NCBI GenBank assembly: GCA_021773835.1
Contig: JAJFJQ010000028.1
Span: 124,001 to 188,000 of the forward strand
Length of the DNA stretch: 64,000 nt
Direction: 5' to 3'
From: Gammaproteobacteria bacterium
GTDB taxonomy: Bacteria; Pseudomonadota; Gammaproteobacteria; Ga0077536
A program made the position numbers and the translations under genes. This document shows positions 1-8,103 of the stretch, piece after piece. A model generated the notes under the pieces. That model worked only from the letters and a program-made list of their open reading frames with translations. It did not search any database and was not told where the DNA came from. Numbering within the stretch: position 1 is the first letter of the stretch; every line of letters begins with the position of its first letter.

Positions 1-240
1 CGGGAATGCCGGGACCATCGGCGGGATGATCTGGCACCGGCTACGCTCCGGCTGCGGCACCTGACCATTGATGGTGTATAGCGTGATACCGGACTCATCG
101 CTGACATCCACCTCTTCTAGATGGTGATGAAGGATTGGACCATCCGGCGAGAGGGCGAAGATACAGTCCAGGAGCTTGCGCGCCGGGATCCGCCCGTACT
201 CCGTATGGACTAAGGCTTCAGGTCGTTTTTGTTCAGTCAT
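1..240 (-). CDS. Unrecognised protein, N-terminal part only
   Basis: An open frame runs on the minus strand from an ATG at 240 to the window edge without a stop, giving at least 80 residues beginning MTEQKRPEALVHTEYGRIPA. I do not recognise the family. The visible part is soluble, with no signal peptide, membrane segment or cofactor motif, and has a single Cys. It is divergent from the ferredoxin/aldehyde oxidoreductase genes, sharing a 142-base upstream region with them, so it may belong to the same unit. Codon use looks like the neighbours. That it is a real gene is likely; its function is unknown because most of it probably lies outside the window. Confidence 0.5.
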   Translation of the reverse strand, partial: MTEQKRPEALVHTEYGRIPARKLLDCIFALSPDGPILHHHLEEVDVSDESGITLYTINGQVPQPERSRCQIIPPMVPAFP

Positions 241-321
241 GCCAATTTCTCCTGGCCACTATTCTAGGGCGACCAGCCCCCAAGAGCCAATCCGATAAGG
301 CCCAGAATCACCCGGTTTTCC

Positions 322-350
322 TTGACAACAGAACGGCTTACGGATTAGAT
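322..350 (+). promoter_or_regulatory. Candidate sigma-70 promoter of the ferredoxin-AOR operon
   Basis: A perfect -35 hexamer TTGACA lies at 322-327. Seventeen bases downstream is a weak -10, TTAGAT at 345-350, which matches the consensus at only three positions. It sits 33 bases before the ATG of the ferredoxin gene. A good -35 with a poor -10 would suit activator-dependent or conditional expression, but that is inference. Confidence 0.4.
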
Positions 351-382
351 GCTGACGACTAAAGCTGAGGTTTTTCCTAATT

Positions 383-1036
383 ATGTCCGCCCAACCGCAG
401 AAAGAACTCGTCACCGGCGAGACTTGGTACCAGCCTGGGGATGAAATCCCCAATGTCGGCATGAAACTGTTTGCACTGCGTAACCAGTGCACCGAGTGCA
501 ACGTCTGTGAAGTCGCTTGTTCGTTGGTGCATTCTCCTGATGGGGAAATCAACCCGCAGCTCTCACGCGTGCGCATTGACCATGCCCCCGAAAAACCGAG
601 CAAGGTCAATCAAGAAGGTCTCGGCTTTGTTGCCGAAATTTGTCACCACTGTGGCAACCCACCGCCATGTGCAGAAGTTTGTCCTACCGATGCGTTCTAC
701 TATGACCCGAAAACGCTGGCGGCCGTGATCGATCAGGACAATTGTATCCAGTGCATGGAATGTGTACCGGGCTGCCCATTTGATGTGGTGTTCGTCGCAC
801 CAAGCGGTGAATTATTGAAATGCGATCTCTGTGGTGGCGACCCGGTGTGCGTAAAGGCATGTTCCACCCGTCCTGAGATGCTAAACAAAGGAAAACAATA
901 CAACCGTATGCCGGTACTTTTTTACGAGGAACAATCAGAATTCAACCGACTGTCCCGTGAGGAGCCTGTGGCGCGTGACGAAGTTGGCATCATGCAAGCC
1001 ATGTTAGAGGCCGGCAAGATCAGTTCGGGCGCCTAA
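383..1036 (+). CDS. Four-cluster ferredoxin-type subunit of an aldehyde oxidoreductase (AorA/YdhY-like)
   Basis: A 217-residue cytoplasmic iron-sulfur protein expected to pass electrons to or from the AOR subunit encoded next. It has four cysteine groups of the NrfC/HycB type: C36-x2-C39-x2-C42-x3-C46, then CHHCGNPPPCAEVCP, CIQCMECVPGCP and CDLCGGDPVCVKAC, enough for four [4Fe-4S] clusters. No Tat or Sec signal is visible, so it should stay in the cytoplasm. The pairing with an AOR-family gene 16 bases downstream resembles ydhYV of E. coli and aorAB of Aromatoleum (family knowledge). A GAGG about 12 bases before the ATG is the best ribosome site. Physiological partner and direction of electron flow cannot be read from sequence. 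Confidence 0.85.
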   Translation: MSAQPQKELVTGETWYQPGDEIPNVGMKLFALRNQCTECNVCEVACSLVHSPDGEINPQLSRVRIDHAPEKPSKVNQEGLGFVAEICHHCGNPPPCAEVCPTDAFYYDPKTLAAVIDQDNCIQCMECVPGCPFDVVFVAPSGELLKCDLCGGDPVCVKACSTRPEMLNKGKQYNRMPVLFYEEQSEFNRLSREEPVARDEVGIMQAMLEAGKISSGA

Positions 1037-1052
1037 ACCGAGGAATAAGACG

Positions 1053-3017
1053 ATGGAAAGCAACTTATTGAGAGTAGACCTGACGACTGGCGAAATTAAG
1101 AACGAAATTATCGGACACGACGTGTTCGAGCGCTGGGTCGGGGGCTCGGGTATCAACAACTGGATAATGTGGGAACATTTTCTCACCCATGACATCAATT
1201 GCGATCCACGCAGCCCAGATAACATTTTCGTTTTCGGTGTCGGCCCACTCGCAGGCTCCGGCGCCGGTAGTGGCGTGAAAGGGCGCATCACTTTCAAGAG
1301 CCCTTGCTACGACATGTTTGGCGACTCTGCGGGCGGCGGCAAATTTCCTTACATGATTCGCTTCACTGGTTTCGAATATATCGCCATCACCGGTCGGGCA
1401 CCAAAGCCTGTTTATTTGCACATTTGTAATGACGAAGTATCGCTGCGTGACGCGAGCCATCTATGGGGCAAAGACACTAAAGACACACACGCCATATTGC
1501 AGAAAGAATTAGGCGACTATCCGTCTAAAACGCACACCTTGTCGATCGGACAAGCGGGAGAAAATCAAGTTGGCATAGCGGGGGTTGTTTCCGACGCGTT
1601 GCGCATCCACGCACGCTGCGGCGGTGGTGCCGTGTTGGGGTCAAAGAACTTAAAGGCGATAGCAGTACAGGGCGACGGTGGTATAAAGATTAAACGCCCG
1701 GAAGGATTAATGAAATGGTCGGACGAGTTTCGCCAAAGCCTTGACAAAAACGAAGCGGTCTACGGTTTCAAACGCCGCGGCACCTTGGGCGCAGTGGAGA
1801 TGTACCAACACATTGGTAGCCATTTCTGGCGTAATGGCCAAGGCAATATGTTCCGTGGCGACGACATCACCTCCGATAACTGGGTGAAACGCTTCCATAA
1901 GTATTCCGAAGTTTGCTCGTCGGATTGCTTCATTGCGTGTGACGCAAAGTACAAGATCGACGGTACGGAATCGGAGGCTTCGAAAGAATACATCGGCGAA
2001 TCCTTCCGCCGACCCGAATATCTAACCACCGGCAGTGCCGCCGGCGCACTCGATGTACGCGATTGGGCAGAGGTCGCGCATTGGGGCAAGTTAACCAACG
2101 ACTACGGCATCGATAATCAGGATCTCAGCTGCTCGATCAGCTTTTTGATGGAATTGAAACAACGCGATTTGATTAGCGACGACGATGTGGCCAATTTGTT
2201 CGGCCATAGTCAAAGCCTCGAATGGGGCAACATGAAGGACATCGAACGCTTGGTCGACGACATCGTGTTTCAGTCGAATCCGTTCGGCAAGATGTTCGGC
2301 GACGGCCCCTACAAGGGCGCGCTGCGCTATTCCGAGATGATGGGTCAAAACTTCATGAAGTACGCCATGTACGGTAAAGGCGGCGCCAGCTTCACCGAAG
2401 AGATGCGCCCATTCCCAACTTGGATGAACAACATGGCGGTGGCCTCGCGCGGCGCGGACCACTTAAAAGGCCTTGGATTGATCGAGAAATTTCAACGCCG
2501 CGACCTCTCACAGATCTATTTTGGCGGACCAGAGGCCGCCGACCTTACGATCCCGGATTACAAAGGTGCGTCGACCGCGATCATAGAAAACCAAGTCGCC
2601 TTATTGAATTCCTACGGCGTTTGTATGTTTCACTGGATGCTCGACCCGGCGGGTTACATGCCAGAAAAGTATTACGGAGAAGCTTACCGTTCAATCACCG
2701 GGGTCGAACACGATTCGGATCAGCTCATGCGCGACGGCGAGCGGATCTGCAACCTGGAGAAGGCCTTCAACTCACGGGTTGGAATGCGGCGTGAGCACGA
2801 TACGATTTGCGAACGCTGGATGTGGGAGCCAACCGATGAGGGCATGTACCCCGGCAGTGTTGCTGCCGATATGTTTGAGCCGGTTCTCGACGAATACTAT
2901 CAATGGCGTGGCTGGGACGTTAAGAGCGGTCTGCAGACGCGGGCGAAGCTCGAGGAACTGGACCTCGGTGAGGTCGCCGATGTCCTCGAGGCCGATGGCG
3001 CACTGGCGAGAGGGTAA
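1053..3017 (+). CDS. Aldehyde:ferredoxin oxidoreductase family protein (tungsten/molybdenum bis-pyranopterin enzyme)
   Basis: A 654-residue catalytic subunit of the AOR family, which oxidises aldehydes to acids or, in some members, reduces acids or benzoyl-CoA, using W or Mo bound to two pyranopterins. The N-terminal domain shows GGSGINNW, PLAGSGAGSG and DSAGGGKFP, followed by CGGGAVLGSKNLKAIA. The [4Fe-4S] ligands are probably C288-x3-C292-x3-C296 and C524. Length is usual for the family. There is no signal peptide. The gene follows the ferredoxin gene by 16 bases, and a MoaD-like gene follows 5 bases after its stop, so the three form one operon. The FAD subunit found in Aromatoleum-type AOR is not nearby. 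Substrate is unknown; the phenylacetate genes close by suggest aromatic aldehydes (inference). Confidence 0.9.
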   Translation: MESNLLRVDLTTGEIKNEIIGHDVFERWVGGSGINNWIMWEHFLTHDINCDPRSPDNIFVFGVGPLAGSGAGSGVKGRITFKSPCYDMFGDSAGGGKFPYMIRFTGFEYIAITGRAPKPVYLHICNDEVSLRDASHLWGKDTKDTHAILQKELGDYPSKTHTLSIGQAGENQVGIAGVVSDALRIHARCGGGAVLGSKNLKAIAVQGDGGIKIKRPEGLMKWSDEFRQSLDKNEAVYGFKRRGTLGAVEMYQHIGSHFWRNGQGNMFRGDDITSDNWVKRFHKYSEVCSSDCFIACDAKYKIDGTESEASKEYIGESFRRPEYLTTGSAAGALDVRDWAEVAHWGKLTNDYGIDNQDLSCSISFLMELKQRDLISDDDVANLFGHSQSLEWGNMKDIERLVDDIVFQSNPFGKMFGDGPYKGALRYSEMMGQNFMKYAMYGKGGASFTEEMRPFPTWMNNMAVASRGADHLKGLGLIEKFQRRDLSQIYFGGPEAADLTIPDYKGASTAIIENQVALLNSYGVCMFHWMLDPAGYMPEKYYGEAYRSITGVEHDSDQLMRDGERICNLEKAFNSRVGMRREHDTICERWMWEPTDEGMYPGSVAADMFEPVLDEYYQWRGWDVKSGLQTRAKLEELDLGEVADVLEADGALARG

Positions 3018-3022
3018 GTCCA

Positions 3023-3304
3023 ATGATTACGGTGCGTACCGAATATCACTCGCACTTTAAGGAGATCACCGGGCTTCCCGGTGACACTTTTGAACTCGAT
3101 CAGCCAACCGTGTCCGAGCTCGCGAAACAGTTGACCGATAAATATGGTGACAGGATGTCGGCCTTGTTGATCGACCCGAATACTAATCAACTCAATGCCA
3201 ACGGCACCATGTATGTGGACTCCAAGGGACGACGAGTGTTCATCGAAGACACCTTGGAAGATGGGGAGACGATAGCGTTTTTGGTTGGGATCGCAGGCGG
3301 TTGA
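3023..3304 (+). CDS. MoaD/ThiS-family sulfur carrier protein
   Basis: A 93-residue beta-grasp protein ending in the di-glycine tail VGIAGG that is adenylated and thiocarboxylated in MoaD and ThiS proteins. MoaD supplies sulfur for the molybdopterin dithiolene. Position directly behind the AOR gene, 5 bases apart, argues for a dedicated carrier that helps build the W/Mo pterin cofactor of that enzyme, as MoaD-like genes do in other AOR operons (family knowledge). The usual partner genes moaE or an E1-like activating enzyme are not in the window. A ThiS role is less likely because no thiamine genes are near. Confidence 0.8.
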   Translation: MITVRTEYHSHFKEITGLPGDTFELDQPTVSELAKQLTDKYGDRMSALLIDPNTNQLNANGTMYVDSKGRRVFIEDTLEDGETIAFLVGIAGG

Positions 3305-3361
3305 TCGCGCCTAGACGAAACCGATCGCCGCAACAGCCCCTACCTTCACCCAATAAGTCTT

Positions 3362-3397
3362 CCCGGACATGGATTGCAGGAGCAGGAAATGCCCGGG
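3362..3397. repeat. Imperfect inverted repeat between convergent genes
   Basis: Arms CCCGGACAT (3362-3370) and ATGCCCGGG (3389-3397) can pair over nine positions with one mismatch, around an 18-base loop. It lies in the 129-base space between the convergent MoaD-like and esterase genes. There is no T-run on either side, so it is not a standard intrinsic terminator. It could be a bidirectional transcription barrier or one copy of a genome-wide palindromic repeat. I saw no second copy in this window. Confidence 0.4.
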
Positions 3398-3433
3398 ATG
3401 ACGTAGGCGTTTAACCTTGGGCGACTGCTAGCG

Positions 3434-4330
3434 TTACGAAGCCGCCTTCTCCTTCACGAACTCACCCAGGCGATCGATCGCTTCTTGCCCCTTGTCCAAT
3501 ATTGGCGCGAACAAGTGCCACACATGCACCATCTCGTCCCATACTTCTACCGTGACGTCGACACCGGCGGCCTTCATCTTGTCTTCCAAACGCGTACTGT
3601 CGTCTAGCAATACTTCCGCATCACCGACTTGAATCAACATGGGTGGTAGACCACTAAAGTCGGCGTTTATGGGAGAGGCCAGCGGACTTTTAGGATCCGC
3701 ACCGCCAAGGTAGGCACCACCCATGTCCAATAGAATTTGTTTCTGTACCATCGGATCGACCGCGGCTCGCGTCTCGATCGAGTTGCCACTACATTCCATG
3801 TCCGTCCACGGCGAAATCGGTACTGCGCAACCGGGCATCGACTCACCAGCGTCTCTCAGCGCGACCAGTAATGCAATCGTAAGCCCGCCACCGGCTGAAT
3901 CGCCTGCTATTGAAATACGGCTCGCTTGGTAGCCTTGAGCAAGTAGTCCACGGTACGCCGCTACGCCATCATCAACGGCGGCTGGGAAAGGATGTTCCGG
4001 TGCGAGGCGATAATTAATCGCTAGCACTCTTCCGGCAGTCGCCTTGGTGATCCGCTCTATCATAGCCCGATGGGATTCGACCGACCCAATCAGATATCCG
4101 CCACCATGTAGGTAGAGCATCACCCGATCGGAATCACCGCCAGCAAAGTCGAACCACTCGCCTTCAACCCCACCAACATTCGTGGCTTGTGAGGAAACAT
4201 CTTCGAGGCGCGGAAACATGCCACCCATTGAGTCAAGGCCGACACGCATTTCCGCCAACGATGCGCCTTCCGGTATCAATGGGTTTTCTTTCAGCATTGT
4301 GCGTATTTCTGCTATTTGGGCATTCGCCAT
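3434..4330 (-). CDS. Alpha/beta hydrolase, hormone-sensitive lipase (family IV) esterase
   Basis: A 298-residue cytoplasmic carboxylesterase. The oxyanion-hole motif HGGGYLIGS lies near residue 75, and the nucleophile elbow GDSAGGG carries the catalytic Ser. The likely acid and base are the Asp in QVGDAEVLLDDS and the His in MVHVWHLF near the C-terminus. Together these define the bacterial HSL family, which hydrolyses short acyl esters. It is the last gene of the minus-strand set that starts at 9.9 kb, though 128 bases separate it from paaE, so it may be independently transcribed. The natural substrate cannot be told. Confidence 0.88.
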   Translation of the reverse strand: MANAQIAEIRTMLKENPLIPEGASLAEMRVGLDSMGGMFPRLEDVSSQATNVGGVEGEWFDFAGGDSDRVMLYLHGGGYLIGSVESHRAMIERITKATAGRVLAINYRLAPEHPFPAAVDDGVAAYRGLLAQGYQASRISIAGDSAGGGLTIALLVALRDAGESMPGCAVPISPWTDMECSGNSIETRAAVDPMVQKQILLDMGGAYLGGADPKSPLASPINADFSGLPPMLIQVGDAEVLLDDSTRLEDKMKAAGVDVTVEVWDEMVHVWHLFAPILDKGQEAIDRLGEFVKEKAAS

Positions 4331-4457
4331 GTTGGGCCTCCACCTTTAGTTGTTAGGGATTATTCTAATCGACCACGGCATTTGCACCGTGTTCGCTGTT
4401 GAGTTTACACCGGTCTGCCAATAAGCGTCATTGTCACGAATCAGGACCTTAGGCGCA

Positions 4458-5546
4458 TCACCGCGCGGCATCGAAATCGATGACTACCTCATCGCTCAAC
4501 GGGTGCGACTGACACGTGAGTACATAACCGGCTTCGAGTTCGTGTTGTTCGAGTGCGTGATTTAAATCCATCTCCACCCGGCCGTGCACGACTACCGCCT
4601 TACAGGTTGCGCAGACCCCACCTTTACATGCATACGGCAAATCAAGGCCGGCGGCGATCGCGCCATCTAGTACATTCTCGCCATCCGCGCTGAGCTCAAA
4701 CGACGTTTCACGACCATCAGATTTCACCTTAACCAAACTAACTTTGCCGCCTAGGCGACGCGCCCGTTCACGGTGTTTTTCGACCACAATTGCTGCATCG
4801 TCCGCCGATGCGCCGAATAGCTCGTAGTGGATCCGCGCCTCATCGATACCAGCGCCGCGCAGCCCACGTGAGACCTCGGAAATCATCGATTCTGGACCGC
4901 ACAGAAAAAAATCGTCGGTCCCAACGAGATCGACCAAGTACTGGGTCAGTTCCGCACCCTTTTTATTATTGATGCGGCCGTTCAATATCTCGATGTCTCG
5001 GTTTTCTCGACTTAATATGTGGACAAGCTGGAAGCGCGACATATATCGATTTTTTAATTGCTCTAGTTCTTCGCGAAACATGATGCTCGCGACCCGCTGA
5101 TTACCAAACAATAACGTGACTTGGCTGTACGGTTCGCGTCCGAGAATTGACTTAACGATCGAGATGACCGGTGTGATACCGCTGCCAGCAGCGATGCAGA
5201 GATAGTTCTTTTCATGGGCAGGATTAAGATCACAAGTAAATGTGCCCGCTGGCGGTAACACGTCTAGCGTATCTCCAGGTCTGAGTGATTTATTCGCATA
5301 ACTTGAAAATGCGCCACCGGCGATACGCTTGACGGCGATCCGAAGGTCCGGATCGTCGACCCCAGCGCAAATCGAATATGAACGTCGAACTTCGGTGCCA
5401 TCAATGTCGGCCTTCAAAGTTAAGTATTGACCATGGGCGAATCTGAAGGTCTCTCTTAATTCATCCGGGACATCGAATGTAATGCACACAGCATCATCGG
5501 TTTCCTGGCGCACCTTGGAGACGGTCAACTGATGGAATTCACGCAT
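4458..5546 (-). CDS. paaE: Phenylacetyl-CoA epoxidase reductase subunit PaaE
   Basis: A 362-residue flavoprotein that takes electrons from NAD(P)H through FAD and a plant-type [2Fe-2S] cluster to the di-iron oxygenase PaaA. The N-terminal half is a ferredoxin-reductase module with RRSYSICAG (FAD binding) and AAGSGITP plus LCGPESMI (nucleotide binding). The C-terminal ferredoxin domain has CKGGVCATC and a distal Cys in TCQSHP, the four cluster ligands. Length is normal for PaaE. It starts 28 bases after paaC, leaving no room for the paaD gene that normally sits between them. Operon membership with paaA, paaB and paaC makes the assignment firm. Confidence 0.93.
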   Translation of the reverse strand: MREFHQLTVSKVRQETDDAVCITFDVPDELRETFRFAHGQYLTLKADIDGTEVRRSYSICAGVDDPDLRIAVKRIAGGAFSSYANKSLRPGDTLDVLPPAGTFTCDLNPAHEKNYLCIAAGSGITPVISIVKSILGREPYSQVTLLFGNQRVASIMFREELEQLKNRYMSRFQLVHILSRENRDIEILNGRINNKKGAELTQYLVDLVGTDDFFLCGPESMISEVSRGLRGAGIDEARIHYELFGASADDAAIVVEKHRERARRLGGKVSLVKVKSDGRETSFELSADGENVLDGAIAAGLDLPYACKGGVCATCKAVVVHGRVEMDLNHALEQHELEAGYVLTCQSHPLSDEVVIDFDAAR

Positions 5547-5574
5547 CCAAATATTCGACTTAGCTCGTCGCCGA

Positions 5575-6342
5575 CTACCATTCGAGGCCGGGGTAGGCCC
5601 GCTGAACCGACTGCATACAAGCCAACAGCCCTGCCATATGTTCCGTATGCAGGCCTTGCCGCCCGCCGGCTACCGGCGGCGCGTCAATGGGTTGGGTTAG
5701 TGTCGCGTGATGGAGAATACTGGCGATCTGCGCATGCCAGCGCTCACGCAGGTCGCTTAGGTCTGGGCCAATGCCGACCGCTAACGCAAATTCGTCGATT
5801 GCGTCCGCAGCGAACAGTTCACCGGTAAAGCGCCATTGCTCGTTAAGCGCGTCCTGTACGCGGCGATGGCTTTCGTCCGTGCCATCACCAAGACGGGTCA
5901 ACCAGTGAGAACAATGACGCAAATGGGACGTACTCTCCTTGATTGACTTAGCCGCGATTGTGGCAAGCTTCTGGTCACTCGATCGTTGTAGTTGGTCGTA
6001 CAGGTGGAAGTGGTAGGTGTCCAGCAATACTTGACGCACGATTGTCCAAGCAAAATCCCCAATCGGTAATTCACATAACAAAAAATTTTTAAACTCTTCC
6101 TCATCCCGTTTAAAGGCGAGGTCGTCTTCTGATTGATTGCCGCCATCCAATTCGCAGGCCAAGGTCAGTAAGTCTCTCGCGCGCCCGATATAGTCAAGCG
6201 CGATATTCGCCATCGCAACGTCTTCCTCGACTAATGCCGAATGCCCGCTCCATTCACACAGGCGCTGGCCAAGTATCAGCGCATTGTCGCCAAGCCGCAG
6301 CACATATTCGATATGTGCCGGATCGTAGGTTGTCTCGCGCAT
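5575..6342 (-). CDS. paaC: Phenylacetyl-CoA epoxidase structural subunit PaaC
   Basis: A 255-residue helical ferritin-like protein, the non-catalytic partner that forms the PaaAC core of the ring-1,2-phenylacetyl-CoA epoxidase. The N-terminal segment YVLRLGDNALILGQRL and the later LVEEDVAMANIALDYIG and ARDLLTLA stretches are characteristic of PaaC, and the length is usual. It begins 5 bases after the paaB stop in the order A-B-C-E. No membrane or signal segments are present. Confidence 0.92.
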   Translation of the reverse strand: MRETTYDPAHIEYVLRLGDNALILGQRLCEWSGHSALVEEDVAMANIALDYIGRARDLLTLACELDGGNQSEDDLAFKRDEEEFKNFLLCELPIGDFAWTIVRQVLLDTYHFHLYDQLQRSSDQKLATIAAKSIKESTSHLRHCSHWLTRLGDGTDESHRRVQDALNEQWRFTGELFAADAIDEFALAVGIGPDLSDLRERWHAQIASILHHATLTQPIDAPPVAGGRQGLHTEHMAGLLACMQSVQRAYPGLEW

Positions 6343-6347
6343 GGCAC

Positions 6348-6629
6348 CTACAGTTTGAGGCCATCGGGTACGTCGTAGAATGACGCATGACGGTAGACTT
6401 TGTCCTCGGCCGGGTCAAAGAACGCGGCCGCGTCTCCTTCCTGACTGGCGTGAATGTCGGCCGAGCGAACAACCCAAATGCTACAGCCCTCTAAGCGCCG
6501 CGTGTACACGTCCCGTGCATATTGCATCGCCTGTTCCGGATCAGCCGCATGTAGGCTTCCAACATGTTTATGTTCAAGACCACGTCGGGATCGCAGAAAA
6601 ACCTCCCACAACGGCAAATTTTTGCTCAT
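6348..6629 (-). CDS. paaB: Phenylacetyl-CoA epoxidase subunit PaaB
   Basis: A 93-residue small subunit of the phenylacetyl-CoA epoxidase complex, thought to bridge or stabilise PaaAC units. The start [10 protein letters not shown] with [14 protein letters not shown] and the tail [13 protein letters not shown] are recognisable PaaB features. Its ATG overlaps the paaA stop in an ATGA arrangement, so translation is coupled to paaA. Length is standard. Confidence 0.92.
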   Translation of the reverse strand: MSKNLPLWEVFLRSRRGLEHKHVGSLHAADPEQAMQYARDVYTRRLEGCSIWVVRSADIHASQEGDAAAFFDPAEDKVYRHASFYDVPDGLKL

Positions 6630-7594
6630 GATTCGGTGCCGGTACTCGATCGTACCCGTTCCTTTTCAGCGTACGCCAGCGTCGCGCCTCGGATCCATCG
6701 CGCTTCTTCGTCCGCCTTACGCCGCGCTTCCATGCGCTCATGATTGCATGGACCCTCACCATCTAGTACCGCTCGGAACTCGTCCCAATCGATTTCACCA
6801 AAGTCAAAGTGATTGCGTGTATCGTTCCATTTTAATGCCTTATCCGGTATCGCAAGCCCAAGAAACTCGGCTTGCGCCACCGATTGGTCAACAAATTTCT
6901 GTCGCAGCTCATCGTTACTTTGACGTTTGATCTTCCAGCGCATCGAACGGCCAGAGTGCGCCGAGTCGGTATCGTGCGGTCCGAACATCATCAGCGTGGG
7001 CCACCACCATCGATCGAGGGCGTCTTGCGCCATAGCGCGCTGCTCTGCAGAGCCTCGGGCGAGCACTGTCATAATTTCATAGCCTTGGCGGACGTGAAAA
7101 CTTTCCTCCTTGCAGATCCGAACCATTGCTCGCGCATATGGACCGTAGGACGTTCGGCACAGGGAGATCTGGTTGACGATCGCGGCGCCGTCAACGAGCC
7201 AGCCAATAGCGCCAACATCGGCCCAGGTCAACGTTGGGTAATTAAAAATACTCGCGTATTTTGCACTCCCTGCAAGTAATTGTTCGGTGAGTTCCTCACG
7301 GCTAACGCCTAGCGTTTCCGTCGCGCTATAGAGATATAACCCATGTCCCGCCTCATCCTGGACCTTAGCAAGTAATATTGCTTTGCGGCGTAGTGTCGGC
7401 GCGCGCGTTATCCATTCGCCCTCCGGTAATTGCCCGACCACTTCCGAGTGGGCGTGCTGAGACATTTGACGGATAAGGTTTTGACGGTACGCGTCCGGCA
7501 TCCAATCCTTTGGCTCGATTTTTTCTTCACGATCGATGCGCTGTTGGAAAGCCTCTTCAAGCTCTGCGATCGCTACATTGCTTGGCGTAGCCAC
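6626..7594 (-). CDS. paaA: Phenylacetyl-CoA epoxidase catalytic subunit PaaA
   Basis: A 322-residue di-iron oxygenase subunit that inserts one atom of O2 into the ring of phenylacetyl-CoA. Two E-x-x-H iron-binding motifs are visible, in DEAGHGLY and in EESFHVRQG, along with the PaaA stretch [12 protein letters not shown]. The start is GTG at 7594, 5 bases after the stop of the thioesterase gene. The order thioesterase-A-B-C-E on one strand indicates a single operon. No CoA ligase (paaK), isomerase (paaG) or regulator is in the window, so the pathway must be completed elsewhere. Confidence 0.94.
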   Translation of the reverse strand: MATPSNVAIAELEEAFQQRIDREEKIEPKDWMPDAYRQNLIRQMSQHAHSEVVGQLPEGEWITRAPTLRRKAILLAKVQDEAGHGLYLYSATETLGVSREELTEQLLAGSAKYASIFNYPTLTWADVGAIGWLVDGAAIVNQISLCRTSYGPYARAMVRICKEESFHVRQGYEIMTVLARGSAEQRAMAQDALDRWWWPTLMMFGPHDTDSAHSGRSMRWKIKRQSNDELRQKFVDQSVAQAEFLGLAIPDKALKWNDTRNHFDFGEIDWDEFRAVLDGEGPCNHERMEARRKADEEARWIRGATLAYAEKERVRSSTGTES

Positions 7595-7599
7595 ATTGC

Positions 7600-8043
7600 C
7601 TACCCAGAACCTTCGATAACCGTACCGCGAACACGATAGGTACGGCCAAGAAATTGAGCAACCCGATTTCCGCTCGAATCTGTTAGTGCAACACTATAGG
7701 CGGCGGTACGGCCGCGGTTATGTTCTTCCGTCGCCTCGGCAACGATTACCTCGCCAATTCTGCCCGGTGCAAGAAACTCAATAGCTGCCCCAATCGCAAC
7801 GTAGACCTCGTTGCGTGAGTTGCTGGCGAAGGCCATTGCGGTATCCGCAAGTGAGAACAATAAACCACCATGACAAACACCATCACCATTCGCCATCGAC
7901 GCCTTAATTTCCATAGACATCACTGAGCGCCCGGGACCAATCTCAGTTAGCGTAATACCAAGGTCCGTTGACGCCCGGTCACGCGCAAACATTGCTGTTG
8001 CGCATCTTTCGGCAAGTTCATTTGCATCAAATTTAGTACTCAC
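7600..8043 (-). CDS. paaI: PaaI-type hotdog-fold acyl-CoA thioesterase
   Basis: A 147-residue hotdog-fold protein. The motif [20 protein letters not shown] is the PaaI/4HBT signature, with the Asp of LADTAM and the Gly pair positioned for thioester hydrolysis. PaaI removes CoA from dead-end phenylacetyl-CoA or hydroxylated derivatives during phenylacetate breakdown. It starts at GTG 8043 and stops 5 bases before paaA, which supports the same role here. The exact acyl-CoA preferred is not visible. Confidence 0.85.
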   Translation of the reverse strand: MSTKFDANELAERCATAMFARDRASTDLGITLTEIGPGRSVMSMEIKASMANGDGVCHGGLLFSLADTAMAFASNSRNEVYVAIGAAIEFLAPGRIGEVIVAEATEEHNRGRTAAYSVALTDSSGNRVAQFLGRTYRVRGTVIEGSG

Positions 8044-8103
8044 ATCGAAGATCCGTCTCTGTTATCGAGGGATTCGATTAGACCGCTGAAACGCCTAGCA
8101 ATG

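Noticed and set aside
2420-2794. 124-codon plus-strand frame inside the AOR gene
   Set aside because: Arginine-rich shadow of the AOR coding sequence with no independent signals.
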